Part shown: piece by piece, positions 46,812 to 55,552 of the stretch
Numbering within the stretch: position 1 is the first letter of the stretch
Layout of the letters: every line of letters begins with the position of its first letter
Assembly (NCBI RefSeq): GCF_010993735.1
Contig: NZ_WQNI01000001.1
Location: 434,001-498,000, forward strand
DNA length: 64,000 nucleotides
From: Chelativorans alearensis
GTDB lineage: Bacteria; Pseudomonadota; Alphaproteobacteria; Rhizobiales; Rhizobiaceae
Direction: 5' to 3'
Notes under the pieces: model-generated
What the model saw: the letters and a program-made list of their open reading frames with translations, nothing else
The model's database searches: none
Told to the model about the DNA's origin: nothing
Program-made: the position numbers and the translations under genes

Positions 46812-47252
46812 TCAGCCTCCCGCGAAGCGCTTCTTCAGCGCGTCGAACCCGCCCTGGAAAACATTCGCTCCCATCCCCTCGGCGATCTTTTCGGCTTCCT
46901 CGGCGGGCGCGTCGAAACTTGCCGTCCAGATGGCGCAGGTGCGCTCACCGTCGGTGATCGGGATGAGCTTCAGCGTAGCGACATGGTTCGAGATCGGCTG
47001 GGGCGTCTCGAGAATGGAATAGGTGACGCTATAATCGCGATCGGAGAGGCCCAGCAGCTTCTCCCTGATCGTCGCCCCGCTAGCGATCTCGAACTTGCGC
47101 ACGCATCCGATCTCGCTCGATGGCCCGCCGCCCTCGATTTCACTCTTGACCATTCGCGGATGCCAGTCAGGAAGGCCGTTGAAGTCACGGATGCACGTCC
47201 AGACATCGGAGGCAGGTGCATCGATGACGCTTGAGACCGTGACGGTCGCCAT
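46812..47252 (-). CDS. SRPBCC-family protein (CoxG/polyketide-cyclase-like)
   Basis: 146-residue START-like hydrophobic-pocket protein: VSSVIDAPASDVWTCIRDFN at the N-terminus, the pocket strand GCVRKFEIASGATIREKLLG, and a C-terminal long helix (AEGMGANVFQGGFDALKKRF). The ATG at 47252 has an AAGGAGCG site. It is the first gene of the hydroxylase operon. CoxG, a relative in CO dehydrogenase clusters, helps attach the enzyme to the membrane; a similar role, or binding of a hydrophobic substrate, is possible. Confidence 0.88.
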   Translation of the reverse strand: MATVTVSSVIDAPASDVWTCIRDFNGLPDWHPRMVKSEIEGGGPSSEIGCVRKFEIASGATIREKLLGLSDRDYSVTYSILETPQPISNHVATLKLIPITDGERTCAIWTASFDAPAEEAEKIAEGMGANVFQGGFDALKKRFAGG

Positions 47253-47372
47253 GAGAAAACGCTCCTTGCTGCCAGCCCTCACTGCGATCATAGCCAGCCA
47301 GGCGGACGATGCTTATCAATGCGTCTGGAACGCCTATCAAACAGTCTGAAAAAAATGGAGCGGAGCCGCGCA

Positions 47373-48203
47373 CTAATGCCGAAGCCTGCGGGCGGCCGAA
47401 CGGTAGGCGTTTGGCGGCACGCCGAAATGGTCGCGGAAAAAGCGGGAGAAATTTCCCTGTGTTGAAAAACCGAGCCCGCAGGCGATGTCGATCAGCGACT
47501 GTTCCGAGGCCCGCAACCGGCGCGCCGCCTCGGCCATGCGCATCGAGTTCCAGTAGACGTTGGGGGTGAGCCCCATCTGCTCCTTGAACAGCGCGAAGAA
47601 GTGCGGACGTGACAGGCCAACACTGCGCGCGACCTGGTCGAGGCAGGCCCGTTCGCAGACGTGGCTTTTCATCAGCGCGGCAGCCTTGCGCACGCGATGG
47701 TCCCGCGCGGCCACGCGGACGCGCACGCTCCTGCGCCGCTGCTGCGAGACGGCGGTGTCGAACACCGAGTCGATGAAGCGCTCGGTCTCGTATTCGACCA
47801 GATGAGCAGGCAGGTTGCCGCTCGTCAGGCTTTCGAGGAGCCTGAAGGCGGATTCGTTCAAGCGCTTGTCGGTGGAAATCGCGCTCGCGGCGAAGACATT
47901 TTCCTCGCGACGGCTGCCCCTGCGGCCGGCAATCCAGTCCGGATCGATGTAAAAGGCGAGAAATCGCCCTTCCTTGCCGCCGGCTGGAAAGTCATGACGA
48001 TGCGGCTGCAGCGAATTGACCCCCACGGCGACATGCTCGCCGGGCAGCACGCGCTCGTTGCCGACCGTCATCTCTCCAGCCGCGCCGGCCAGCCAGATGA
48101 TGATGTGAACCTCCTCGTGGGCGTGGGTCACGAGGTCGTTCGCCACGTTCAGGATCGAGACATGGCCGAACGCGCCATCAAACAGCTTAATGGAGCTGGT
48201 CAT
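47373..48203 (-). CDS. AraC-family regulator of the molybdenum hydroxylase cluster
   Basis: 276-residue regulator. The N-terminal cupin-like sensor has THAHEEVHIIIWLAGAAGEM and PGEHVAVGVNSLQPHRH (residues about 25-75). The C-terminal pair of helix-turn-helix units covers 180-275 (LDQVARSVGLSRPHFFALFK, then DIACGLGFSTQGNFSRFFRD). The ATG at 48203 has GGGAGGAAA upstream, so I reject the longer open frame. It is upstream of, and co-oriented with, the hydroxylase operon (120-base gap), and divergent from an ABC transporter, so it may control both. Confidence 0.93.
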   Translation of the reverse strand: MTSSIKLFDGAFGHVSILNVANDLVTHAHEEVHIIIWLAGAAGEMTVGNERVLPGEHVAVGVNSLQPHRHDFPAGGKEGRFLAFYIDPDWIAGRRGSRREENVFAASAISTDKRLNESAFRLLESLTSGNLPAHLVEYETERFIDSVFDTAVSQQRRRSVRVRVAARDHRVRKAAALMKSHVCERACLDQVARSVGLSRPHFFALFKEQMGLTPNVYWNSMRMAEAARRLRASEQSLIDIACGLGFSTQGNFSRFFRDHFGVPPNAYRSAARRLRH

Positions 48204-48522
48204 CGTTTCCTCCCGGGCCTTTGACGGCCCTTTGAGGAGAATACTCGTTACGCTTCGGGATCCAGTCAAGCCGGGAAACGGCCGATGCTATGCGTGACGG
48301 CAGTCGACGACGGAGACAAAACGCCTGTGCAGCGCATGGGGTGCCCACCAGTTTTCCCGCCCGCCGAGTGTAATACGACTGTTGCAAAAGAGTGATCTCT
48401 TCGAACGGTGTCTGACATCTCGCTGCCTGCCGACAGGCGGGCTGCGGGTGTTGCTGTGCAATCCATCGGGCGAAGAACCAGCGGGATGCCGATCGCGCCG
48501 AGGCAAACGGGAGAACGGAATC
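48204..48522. other. Divergent control region
   Basis: 319 bases between the AraC gene and the ABC receptor gene, with no gene visible. A small palindrome AAGAG-TGAT-CTCTT at 48388-48401 is the clearest symmetric element and could be a regulator site or a leader hairpin. The receptor's ribosome site is GGGAG just before 48523. No clear promoter boxes were found. Confidence 0.4.
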
Positions 48523-49671
48523 ATGAAAAGACGTGAATTCATGCTTGCGACGGCCGCCACGGCAGGCACGCTGATCCTGCCGCGCATGACCTCGGCAGCC
48601 GAAGGGGTCATCGACTGGTACACCAGCTCGGACTCGAACATCTACGATTTCTGGGCCAACACCGTGAAGCCTGCCTTCGAGGCGGCCAATCCGGGCATCA
48701 CCATCAATCTGGTGGACGCCGGCGACGGCGCGGGCATCATCGCCATCGGCGAGCGCGCCATTGCCGCCAAGCAGACCGGAACCGATCCCCAGGCCGATTA
48801 TTTCGAAACCGCCAATCCGCGCCTGCCCGCGGGTGCCATCGAGGCCGGCATCTACACCAACGTCAAGGCTGCCGGGCTTTCGAACTATTCCAAGATCAAT
48901 CCGCTGGCCATCGACAGCGACTACAGCCTGCCATATCGCGGCTCGCAGGTGCTGCTTGCCTATGACAGCACCAAGCTGGACCCGGCCAATACGCCCAAGG
49001 ATTGGGATGCGCTGGTCGAGTGGATCAAGGCCAATCCAGGCGCGTTCGTCTACAACCGCCCCGACAAGGGCGGATCGGGCGGCAATTTCGTCCGTCGTGC
49101 CATCCATCAGGCCAATGGGCTCGACCCCTCCCTGTTCACGGTTGACAACTACACCGAGGAGTTCGGCAACGAGGCGCTCGGCAAGGCCTGGGCCATTCTT
49201 TCCGACATCGCGCCCTCGCTCTATGACAGCGGCGCCTATTCGTCGGGCAACACCCAGTCCATCCAGCTCCTCGCCCAGGGCGTGGTGACCATGACCCCGG
49301 TGTGGTCCGATCAGGTGCTCCAGGCAATCGACCAAGGCGTGCTGCCGCCGGAAACCGGCCTCGTGCAGCTTCAGGACCTGGCGCTGTGCGGCGACTTCTC
49401 GCGCGCCGTGATCATCGAGAACGGCACCAACAAGGATGCCGCGCTCAAGCTGGCCGATTTCGTCCTCAGCGAAGCCATCCAGAGCGCCATCCTCACTGAG
49501 CTTGGCGGCTTCCCCGGTGTGTCCTGGGACTATGTGGAGCCCGCGCTGCGCGAGCGCTTCTCAGACATCGTGCCCACGACCATCCCCACCTTCCCGAGTG
49601 GCCAGTGGGAGGCGGCCATCAATGATGGCTGGTACCGGAACGTAGCACCCAACGTCGCTCGCGACTCGTGA
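48523..49671 (+). CDS. AfuA-type ABC transporter substrate-binding protein
   Basis: 382-residue periplasmic receptor of the iron/sugar-phosphate (FbpA/AfuA) family. A signal sequence with a double arginine (KRREFMLATAATAGTLILPR) is followed by GVIDWYTSSDSNIYDFWANT. The ATG at 48523 has GGGAG before it and fits the signal peptide, so the longer open frame is rejected. AfuA itself is known to bind hexose phosphates rather than iron. The downstream glycerophosphodiesterase and facing phosphatase point to a phosphorylated organic ligand (inference). Confidence 0.9.
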   Translation: MKRREFMLATAATAGTLILPRMTSAAEGVIDWYTSSDSNIYDFWANTVKPAFEAANPGITINLVDAGDGAGIIAIGERAIAAKQTGTDPQADYFETANPRLPAGAIEAGIYTNVKAAGLSNYSKINPLAIDSDYSLPYRGSQVLLAYDSTKLDPANTPKDWDALVEWIKANPGAFVYNRPDKGGSGGNFVRRAIHQANGLDPSLFTVDNYTEEFGNEALGKAWAILSDIAPSLYDSGAYSSGNTQSIQLLAQGVVTMTPVWSDQVLQAIDQGVLPPETGLVQLQDLALCGDFSRAVIIENGTNKDAALKLADFVLSEAIQSAILTELGGFPGVSWDYVEPALRERFSDIVPTTIPTFPSGQWEAAINDGWYRNVAPNVARDS

Positions 49672-50555
49672 CCGACCTGACCCAGGCAGCCGCCTCCCGG
49701 CTGCTGACCGATACCAATCACAACAGGAGGCCGTGGGGCCTCCTGCTCGTTGCTGTTCCGGTGTTCCTGGTCGGGTGGCTGGTGATCTGGCCGACCATCA
49801 GCGCCATCGCGCGCACCGTCTGGCGGCTCGACGCCGAAGGCAATTACGGCTTCAATCTTTCGAGCTACGTCTTCTTCTTTTCCGACCAATACAGCCTCAA
49901 CAACCTCGCCATCACGCTGTGGACCACAGGCATGTGCGCCTTGCTGCTTCTGGTGATTTGCCTCCCCATCGCGCTTTATCTTCGCTTCTCCAGCGGCCGG
50001 CTGCCCGCCTATGTGCAGGGCCTGGCGATCTTCCCTCTATTCGTGCCCTCGATCATCCTGGCCTACGCTTTCATCCGCGTGCTCGGCCCGAATGGCATGG
50101 TGGATATCTTGTTCAACGCGGTGGGCCTGCCCAAGATCCGCACGCCCTACCTGACGCCCTGGGGGCCGGTCATCGGGCTCGTCTGGGACAATATCCCATT
50201 GACCGTGCTGATCCTCCTTGCGGGGCTCGGCAACGTCGCCAATCAGTCGATCGAGGCGGCCCGCGACGTGGGCGCGAACAGGCTGCAGGTGTTCTGGCAC
50301 ATCATCCTGCCACGCATCTCCAATTCCGTTCTGGTGGCGCTCTCCTTTTCCATTCTGGGCATCTTCTCCGCGTTCACTCTGCCTTACCTTCTGGGCCCGG
50401 CCTCACCGGAGATGATGGGCCCGTTCATGCAGCGCACCTTCCGCGAGGTGAACGACCCGCTCAACGCCATCACCCAGGCGGTGATCGCCTTCGGCTTCTG
50501 CATCGTGTTCGGCCTGTTCTACGTGCGCTCGGTCGCGCGCAACCGGGGTGGGTGA
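49668..50555 (+). CDS. ABC transporter permease (AfuB first half-type)
   Basis: 295-residue inner-membrane permease with six helices and EAA loop SIEAARDVGANRLQVFWHII followed by LPRISNSVLVALSFS. It starts at a GTG overlapping the receptor stop by four bases, so receptor and permease are translationally coupled without any intervening hairpin. It pairs with the next gene to form the channel. Confidence 0.93.
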   Translation: MTDLTQAAASRLLTDTNHNRRPWGLLLVAVPVFLVGWLVIWPTISAIARTVWRLDAEGNYGFNLSSYVFFFSDQYSLNNLAITLWTTGMCALLLLVICLPIALYLRFSSGRLPAYVQGLAIFPLFVPSIILAYAFIRVLGPNGMVDILFNAVGLPKIRTPYLTPWGPVIGLVWDNIPLTVLILLAGLGNVANQSIEAARDVGANRLQVFWHIILPRISNSVLVALSFSILGIFSAFTLPYLLGPASPEMMGPFMQRTFREVNDPLNAITQAVIAFGFCIVFGLFYVRSVARNRGG

Positions 50556-50557
50556 TC

Positions 50558-51382
50558 ATGGTGGTGCTCTCCCCCGACCGCCAGCGCATCGACTGGCCCG
50601 GCATCGCCTTTGCCATGCTGCTGTCGGCCGCAATCATCCTTCCGCTTTTGGTGGTGGGCACATGGGCCTTCACCGAGGTCTGGCGCTATCCGGCCGTGGT
50701 GCCGCAGCAATTCGGGCTGCGGTTCTGGAACCAGACGCTCAGCCGGTCGGACGTATGGGGGGCGCTGACGCTCAGCCTGCAGCTTTCCACCGTGGTCACG
50801 CTGCTCTCGGCGCTTATCTGCCTGCCGGCGGCCTATGCCTTCGCGCGCCTCAACTTTCCCGGCCGCAACATTTTGTTCTTCTCGTTCCTTGCCGGCCACG
50901 CCTTCCCCAAATTCGGTCTGCTCATCGCCATTGCGGCGATCTTCCTCCAGCTCAACCTCATCGGTACGTTCTGGGGCGTGGTTCTGATCCAGCTCGTGGG
51001 CACGCTGATGTTCATGATCTGGATTCCGGTCGCCACCTTCCAGGGCGTGGATCGGCGGATGGAGGAGGCAGCCCGTGATGCGGGCGCCGGTCCCTTGCGG
51101 GTGTTCTGGTCCATCACCTTGCCGCAGGCAGGCCCCACTATCGTCGCCGCGCTTCTTTTGAGCTTCGTCGGCACCTTCTACGAGACCGAGGGGGCATGGC
51201 TCATCGGCGCCCCCGGCATCCGCACCATGCCGGTACTGATGATCAGTTTCATCAACAACCAGATGGTCATCCAATATGGAGCGGTGCTCTCCGTGCTGCT
51301 CTGGGTGCCGTCATTCATCGCCCTGATGTTTGCCCGCAGGGTCATAGGTGGCAGCGCGTTCGCGCGCGGCTTCGGAGCGTGA
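50558..51382 (+). CDS. ABC transporter permease, second subunit
   Basis: 274-residue inner-membrane permease with six helices. The EAA loop is RMEEAARDAGAGPLRVFWSI with LPQAGPTIVAALLL after it, and the C-terminus is basic (ARRVIGGSAFARGFGA). The start is either ATG 50558 or a GTG at 50552 that overlaps the previous stop; I chose the ATG. It completes the membrane pore. Confidence 0.92.
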   Translation: MVVLSPDRQRIDWPGIAFAMLLSAAIILPLLVVGTWAFTEVWRYPAVVPQQFGLRFWNQTLSRSDVWGALTLSLQLSTVVTLLSALICLPAAYAFARLNFPGRNILFFSFLAGHAFPKFGLLIAIAAIFLQLNLIGTFWGVVLIQLVGTLMFMIWIPVATFQGVDRRMEEAARDAGAGPLRVFWSITLPQAGPTIVAALLLSFVGTFYETEGAWLIGAPGIRTMPVLMISFINNQMVIQYGAVLSVLLWVPSFIALMFARRVIGGSAFARGFGA

Positions 51383-51399
51383 ACGGGAAGGTTCGGATC

Positions 51400-52491
51400 A
51401 TGGCGCGTTTGGAAATAACAGGGGTTTCCAAGCAGTTCGATACAACGACGGCCGTCGCCGATTTCACCCTTGAGGTGGATAACGGTGAGCTCGTCTGCCT
51501 GCTCGGTCCCTCGGGATCGGGAAAATCGACGCTTCTGCGCATGGTGGGCGGCTTCGAGCGCCCCACCGCCGGCTCGATACGGATCGACGGGGAGGAGATC
51601 ATCCATCTGCCGCCCGAAAAGCGGCCCACGGGCATGGTCTTCCAGAGCCACGCGCTCTGGACCCATATGAACGTTTTCAAGAATATCGCCTTCGGGCTCA
51701 GGCTGCGCCACCTTCCGCGCGACGAAATCCGCCGCCGCGTGGAAGCGGTGCTCGAACTGGTCGGCCTTACGGGCTACGGCTCTCGTCTCACGCACCAATT
51801 GTCCGGCGGCCAGCAACAGCGCGTGGCCTTGGCCCGCTCGCTGGTGCTGGAGCCCAAGATCCTGCTGCTTGACGAACCCTTCGCCAGCCTCGACCAGCAT
51901 CTGCGGGAAAGGCTGCGCGAGGACGTGCGCGATATCCAGCAACGGCTAGGCATCACCACTTTGTTTGTCACCCACGGACAGGACGAAGCGCTGGCCATGG
52001 CTGACCGGATCGTGGTGATGCGCGACGGGCGCATCGAGCAGGTGGGTCCTCCCTCCGAGGTCTATCGCGCACCTGCTACCCCGTTCGTCGCCGGCTTCAT
52101 CGGCCAGATGAACCTGCTCGAAGGTGTCGTAGACACCCAGGTCTTTGCATGTCCCGGCCTTGCCGCCCGCATTCCCATTGCCGATGGCCCGGCGACCCTT
52201 GCTGTCCGTCCCGAGGCTCTCGGCCTCTCGCCGGCCCGGGGACAAGGGATGGGTGTGATTCATCGCGCAGTCGATTATGGTTCGCATGTCATGATCGATG
52301 TCGAACTGCCCGACGGATACAGGGTGAAATCCATGATGCCACAGAGCGAAGCTTGGACAGCAGGCCGACCGGTCGATTTCAACGTCGGTACCATCGTTGC
52401 CTACCGCGACAACGCGCTGATCTATCGCGGGGCCCAGGTCGAGGAGCAATCGCGCCCCGCCGGAAGACGCGTGGTCCGCAGCAATGGCTGA
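51400..52491 (+). CDS. ABC transporter ATP-binding protein (FbpC/PotA type)
   Basis: 363-residue ATPase. Walker A is GPSGSGKST (near residues 36-44), the signature [14 protein letters not shown], Walker B ILLLDEPFASLDQHLR and the switch FVTHGQDEALA, with Gly where Asp is usual. The C-terminal TOBE domain (about 285-350) is complete. The ATG at 51400 lies 17 bases after the permease stop; the open frame before it is not part of the protein. Its end overlaps the phosphodiesterase start by 8 bases. Confidence 0.94.
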   Translation: MARLEITGVSKQFDTTTAVADFTLEVDNGELVCLLGPSGSGKSTLLRMVGGFERPTAGSIRIDGEEIIHLPPEKRPTGMVFQSHALWTHMNVFKNIAFGLRLRHLPRDEIRRRVEAVLELVGLTGYGSRLTHQLSGGQQQRVALARSLVLEPKILLLDEPFASLDQHLRERLREDVRDIQQRLGITTLFVTHGQDEALAMADRIVVMRDGRIEQVGPPSEVYRAPATPFVAGFIGQMNLLEGVVDTQVFACPGLAARIPIADGPATLAVRPEALGLSPARGQGMGVIHRAVDYGSHVMIDVELPDGYRVKSMMPQSEAWTAGRPVDFNVGTIVAYRDNALIYRGAQVEEQSRPAGRRVVRSNG

Positions 52492-53335
52492 CCCTCGCGT
52501 GATCATCCGCAATGGCCACCGCACCTGGCTCAAATGGCATCGCGGCCGGCGCCGGGCCAGCGATCCGGTGTTCACCGGCCGCCGCATCCACGAAGGTATG
52601 CGCCTTGGCGCCAGCGTCGAGGTGGACCTGGTGATCCACGCCGACCGCGGCTATGCCATCCTGCACGACCTGACGCTGGAGCGGGAGACGACAGGAGCCG
52701 GCCGCGTCGCCGATTGCCGCGCCGAAACCCTGCGCGCGCTCAATCTTCGCGGTAACGACGGCCGGCCCATCCCGGACCGCGTGATGTTGCTGGAGGATCT
52801 GGGCGCCCTGCTCACCGAAGGCCCCATCCATCCCGATGCGCTGCTTCAGCTCGATTTCAAGGAAGATGCCGCGGCGCTGGACGCTGCCGCCATTGCCGCC
52901 TTCAAGGCCAGTGTCAAGCCCGTCGCCCACCACATGATCCTGTCCTCGGGCGATGCGGAGGCCGTCCGGCTGCTGGCCGAAGGCGTAGAAGGGCTCCGTG
53001 TTGGCTACGATCCCTGCTATGGCCCAATCTTCGAGCACCTGGAAGCCTCGCGTGACTTCTCCGCCTTCGCCGCCGAAGCCCTCGCTGCTGCTCCCGAAGC
53101 GGAAATGATCTATCTCGACTACCGCCTGGTGCTGGCGGCCGATCGAGCCGGCTTCGACCTTATCGGCGCCTTCCATAATGGCGGCCGGCGCGTCGATGCC
53201 TGGACGCTTCCCGACGCAAGCCCAACGAGCCTCGCCGCAGCCGAGCGCCTGCTGGCGCTCAAGGCGGACCAGATCAGCACCGACGATCCGGAGGGGCTCG
53301 CGATGGCCCTTGAGGCGTCCTCCATGAAACGATGA
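52484..53335 (+). CDS. Glycerophosphodiester phosphodiesterase family protein
   Basis: 283-residue TIM-barrel hydrolase of the GDPD family, which cleaves glycerophosphodiesters to glycerol 3-phosphate and an alcohol. The N-terminal catalytic HRG (WHRGRR, residues 19-23) and the metal/substrate segment SVEVDLVIHADRGYAILHDL (about 45-64, family Glu and Asp) with TLERETTGAG are present, as is the later QLDFKED. There is no signal peptide, so it acts inside the cell. The 8-base overlap with the ATPase gene ties it to the transporter, whose cargo is therefore probably a glycerophosphodiester. Confidence 0.9.
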   Translation: MADPRVIIRNGHRTWLKWHRGRRRASDPVFTGRRIHEGMRLGASVEVDLVIHADRGYAILHDLTLERETTGAGRVADCRAETLRALNLRGNDGRPIPDRVMLLEDLGALLTEGPIHPDALLQLDFKEDAAALDAAAIAAFKASVKPVAHHMILSSGDAEAVRLLAEGVEGLRVGYDPCYGPIFEHLEASRDFSAFAAEALAAAPEAEMIYLDYRLVLAADRAGFDLIGAFHNGGRRVDAWTLPDASPTSLAAAERLLALKADQISTDDPEGLAMALEASSMKR

Positions 53336-53346
53336 ACTGTTCTGGT

Positions 53347-54159
53347 CTAACGCGGGTCCCTGCGCGGGGCATCCTTGAGTTTTTCGAGAAGATAGGCGTG
53401 ACAAGCCGGGTTGGCGACGATCACCGCGCCGGTCTTTTCATAAAATTCCGGCCCGCGTCCCCACCAGTCGGTGACGATCCCGCCTGCTTCCTGCACCAGT
53501 AGGACGCCCACGGCCCAGTCGAGCAGGCCGGACTCCTCGAAATACCCGCTCAGACGCCCACAGGCCACATGCGCGCAACTGTTGGCGCTCGACCCCACGA
53601 CCCGCACCGCACCGATGGGGTTGCGAATTCGGTCAAGCCGCTCATAGGCGCCCGGGTAAAGGGCAAGGTTGCTAGTGGGCAGTCCGGTTCCCACGGCAAA
53701 AAAGCGCGGATCCGCCTGCCGCGATACCGACAAACGCCGCCCGTTGAGATAGGCGCCGGCGCCCCTGATGGCGGTAAACATTTCGTCGGCGACCGGATTA
53801 TAGAGCGCGCCGCATACTGTCTCGTCCCCGCGGCGCAGGGCGATCGAAATGGTGTAATGCATGCCGTTGATGAAATTGGTGGTGCCGTCGATAGGATCGA
53901 CCAGCCAGCGATAGCGGGTGTCCGCGCCTTCGATTGCCGCGAATTCCTCGCCGGTGAAGCTCCATTCGGGATATTTGCCGAGCAGCCTTTCGCGGATCAG
54001 CGTCTCGGATTCCATATCCGCTTCGGACAGGAAATCAGCCGGTCCCTTGACCTGGATTTCCAGATCACGAAACCGTCCGAAATGCTCAAGCGTCAGCGCC
54101 CCCGCCTCGCGGGCTGCGGAAACCATGTCGGCAAGGACGGCATCGTAGGAAACAGGCAA
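53347..54159 (-). CDS. Inositol monophosphatase family protein
   Basis: 270-residue Mg-dependent phosphatase of the IMPase superfamily. The metal motifs are GEEFAAIEG (about 70-78), the diagnostic WLVDPIDGTTNF (85-96) and LLDWAVGVLLVQEAGG near 215-230. It probably starts at a TTG (54159) with GGAGGG upstream; the next methionine is 11 residues in. It is convergent with the phosphodiesterase gene (11-base gap) and could dephosphorylate inositol phosphate or another sugar phosphate released from imported diesters. HisN- or CysQ-like roles are alternatives. Confidence 0.9.
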   Translation of the reverse strand: MPVSYDAVLADMVSAAREAGALTLEHFGRFRDLEIQVKGPADFLSEADMESETLIRERLLGKYPEWSFTGEEFAAIEGADTRYRWLVDPIDGTTNFINGMHYTISIALRRGDETVCGALYNPVADEMFTAIRGAGAYLNGRRLSVSRQADPRFFAVGTGLPTSNLALYPGAYERLDRIRNPIGAVRVVGSSANSCAHVACGRLSGYFEESGLLDWAVGVLLVQEAGGIVTDWWGRGPEFYEKTGAVIVANPACHAYLLEKLKDAPRRDPR

Positions 54160-54208
54160 GGAGGCCCTCCACTCATCTCAAGAGGACAGACCATGTCGCC
54201 CCTTTATG

Positions 54209-55489
54209 TCACGTGCGCGACACATCCGTGCCGGCAGTCGCCGCGACCTCGGCCCGCGCCGCCGGCCTGATGTTCGGAAGCAGAACGGTCAGAAGCCCGA
54301 GCAGCGGCAGGAACGAGCAGAGCCAATACACGTAACCGATACCCTTCGCGTCAGCCACCACGCCCAGCAGCGCCGCCGCGACGCCGGCAATGCCGAAAGC
54401 GAAACCGAAGAAAATACCGGCCACCATCCCAACCCGCCCGGGAACGAGTTCCTGCGCCATCACGACGATGGCGGGGAAGGCCGAGGCGAGCACCAAGCCG
54501 ATAATGGCGGAGAGCACGATGGTCCATTCGAGGTTGGCATAGGGCAGCGCGAGGGTGAACGGCACCACCCCCAGAATAGAAACCCAGATCACCACCTTGG
54601 CGCCGAGACGGTCACCGACCGCCCCGCCGAGGATCGTTCCGGCCGCGGCCGCCCCGAGAAAGACGAAGAGGAGCACCTGCGAGGTCTGTACCGATACGGC
54701 GAACTTGTCGATGACATAGAAGGTGTAATAGCTTGAAAAGCTGGCGACATAGATATTCTTCGAGAAAGTGAGGATCGTCAGCACGACAAGCGCGATCACG
54801 ACCTTTCGCCGCGGAACGGCTACTGTGGGGATAGCCTTGGGCCGCCGTGCCGCGGTGGCCTGATAGCGGGCGTACCAGTTACCGACCTGCCAGAGGATCA
54901 TCATCCCGACGAGCGCGGCGACGGAGAACCAGGCAACGCTGGCCTGGCCTCGTGGCACGACGATGAAAGCGGCAAGCAGCGGCCCGACGGCGGAGCCGAA
55001 ATTGCCGCCCACCTGGAACAGGGACTGCGCGAGCCCGTAGCGCCCGCCGGAGGCAAGCCGCGCCACGCGTGATGATTCGGGATGGAAAACCGCCGAGCCA
55101 AGTCCGATCAGCGCAGCCCCGAGGACGAGGAGGGCATACTGGCCGGCGAAAGCGAGGAACATCAGTCCCACGAAGGTCGCGCCCATGCCGACGGGCAACG
55201 AATAGGGCAGCGGGCGCTTGTCGGCGAAAAGCCCGATCATCGGCTGCAGCAGCGATGCCGTTCCCTGGAACGTCATCGTCAGCAGCCCGATCTGCCAGAA
55301 GTCGAGCCCGTAGTCCTGCTTCAGCATCGGATAGATCGCCGCGAGCAGCGACTGCATCACATCGTTGATGAGATGACAGACGCTGACGGCAGCGATCACA
55401 ACGAAGGCTGTGGTCTCGGCGGAGCTTCTGGCGGTGACTGCGGACGTGTCGCTCAAGATCGGTTCCATGACGTTGCGATGGTTCCTCAT
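54209..55489 (-). CDS. Major facilitator exporter, fosmidomycin-resistance (Fsr) type
   Basis: Roughly 426-residue, 12-helix MFS protein. VSVCHLINDVMQSLLAAIYPMLKQ near residues 36-59, FQGTASLLQPMIGLFADKRP and GSAVFHPESSRVA are the hallmarks of the Fsr branch, known for efflux of fosmidomycin. The start is uncertain: ATG 55489 or ATG 55468 (MEPILSDTS), with GAGGAA about 14 bases before the latter. An AraC regulator is divergently transcribed 63 bases away and probably controls it. Confidence 0.93.
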   Translation of the reverse strand: MRNHRNVMEPILSDTSAVTARSSAETTAFVVIAAVSVCHLINDVMQSLLAAIYPMLKQDYGLDFWQIGLLTMTFQGTASLLQPMIGLFADKRPLPYSLPVGMGATFVGLMFLAFAGQYALLVLGAALIGLGSAVFHPESSRVARLASGGRYGLAQSLFQVGGNFGSAVGPLLAAFIVVPRGQASVAWFSVAALVGMMILWQVGNWYARYQATAARRPKAIPTVAVPRRKVVIALVVLTILTFSKNIYVASFSSYYTFYVIDKFAVSVQTSQVLLFVFLGAAAAGTILGGAVGDRLGAKVVIWVSILGVVPFTLALPYANLEWTIVLSAIIGLVLASAFPAIVVMAQELVPGRVGMVAGIFFGFAFGIAGVAAALLGVVADAKGIGYVYWLCSFLPLLGLLTVLLPNIRPAARAEVAATAGTDVSRT

Positions 55490-55518
55490 AGGCCGATTGC
55501 TTGTGTTCTTCTTTCGTG

Positions 55519-55540
55519 TTTTGGTCCAAAAGTTTCGAAA
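55519..55540. promoter_or_regulatory. Palindromes in the MFS-AraC divergent gap
   Basis: The perfect repeat TTTTGG-T-CCAAAA (55519-55531) is followed at once by TTTCGAAA (55533-55540). They occupy the middle of the 63-base gap between the divergent MFS and AraC genes, so both promoters must overlap them. They are likely operator sequence. Confidence 0.45.
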
Positions 55541-55552
55541 GTGGGCCAAGCA

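Noticed and set aside
48523-51382. Ferric iron (FbpABC) transporter
   Set aside because: The receptor family includes iron binders, but the operon-linked phosphodiesterase and convergent phosphatase point to a phosphorylated organic ligand. I could not confirm the iron-ligand tyrosines.
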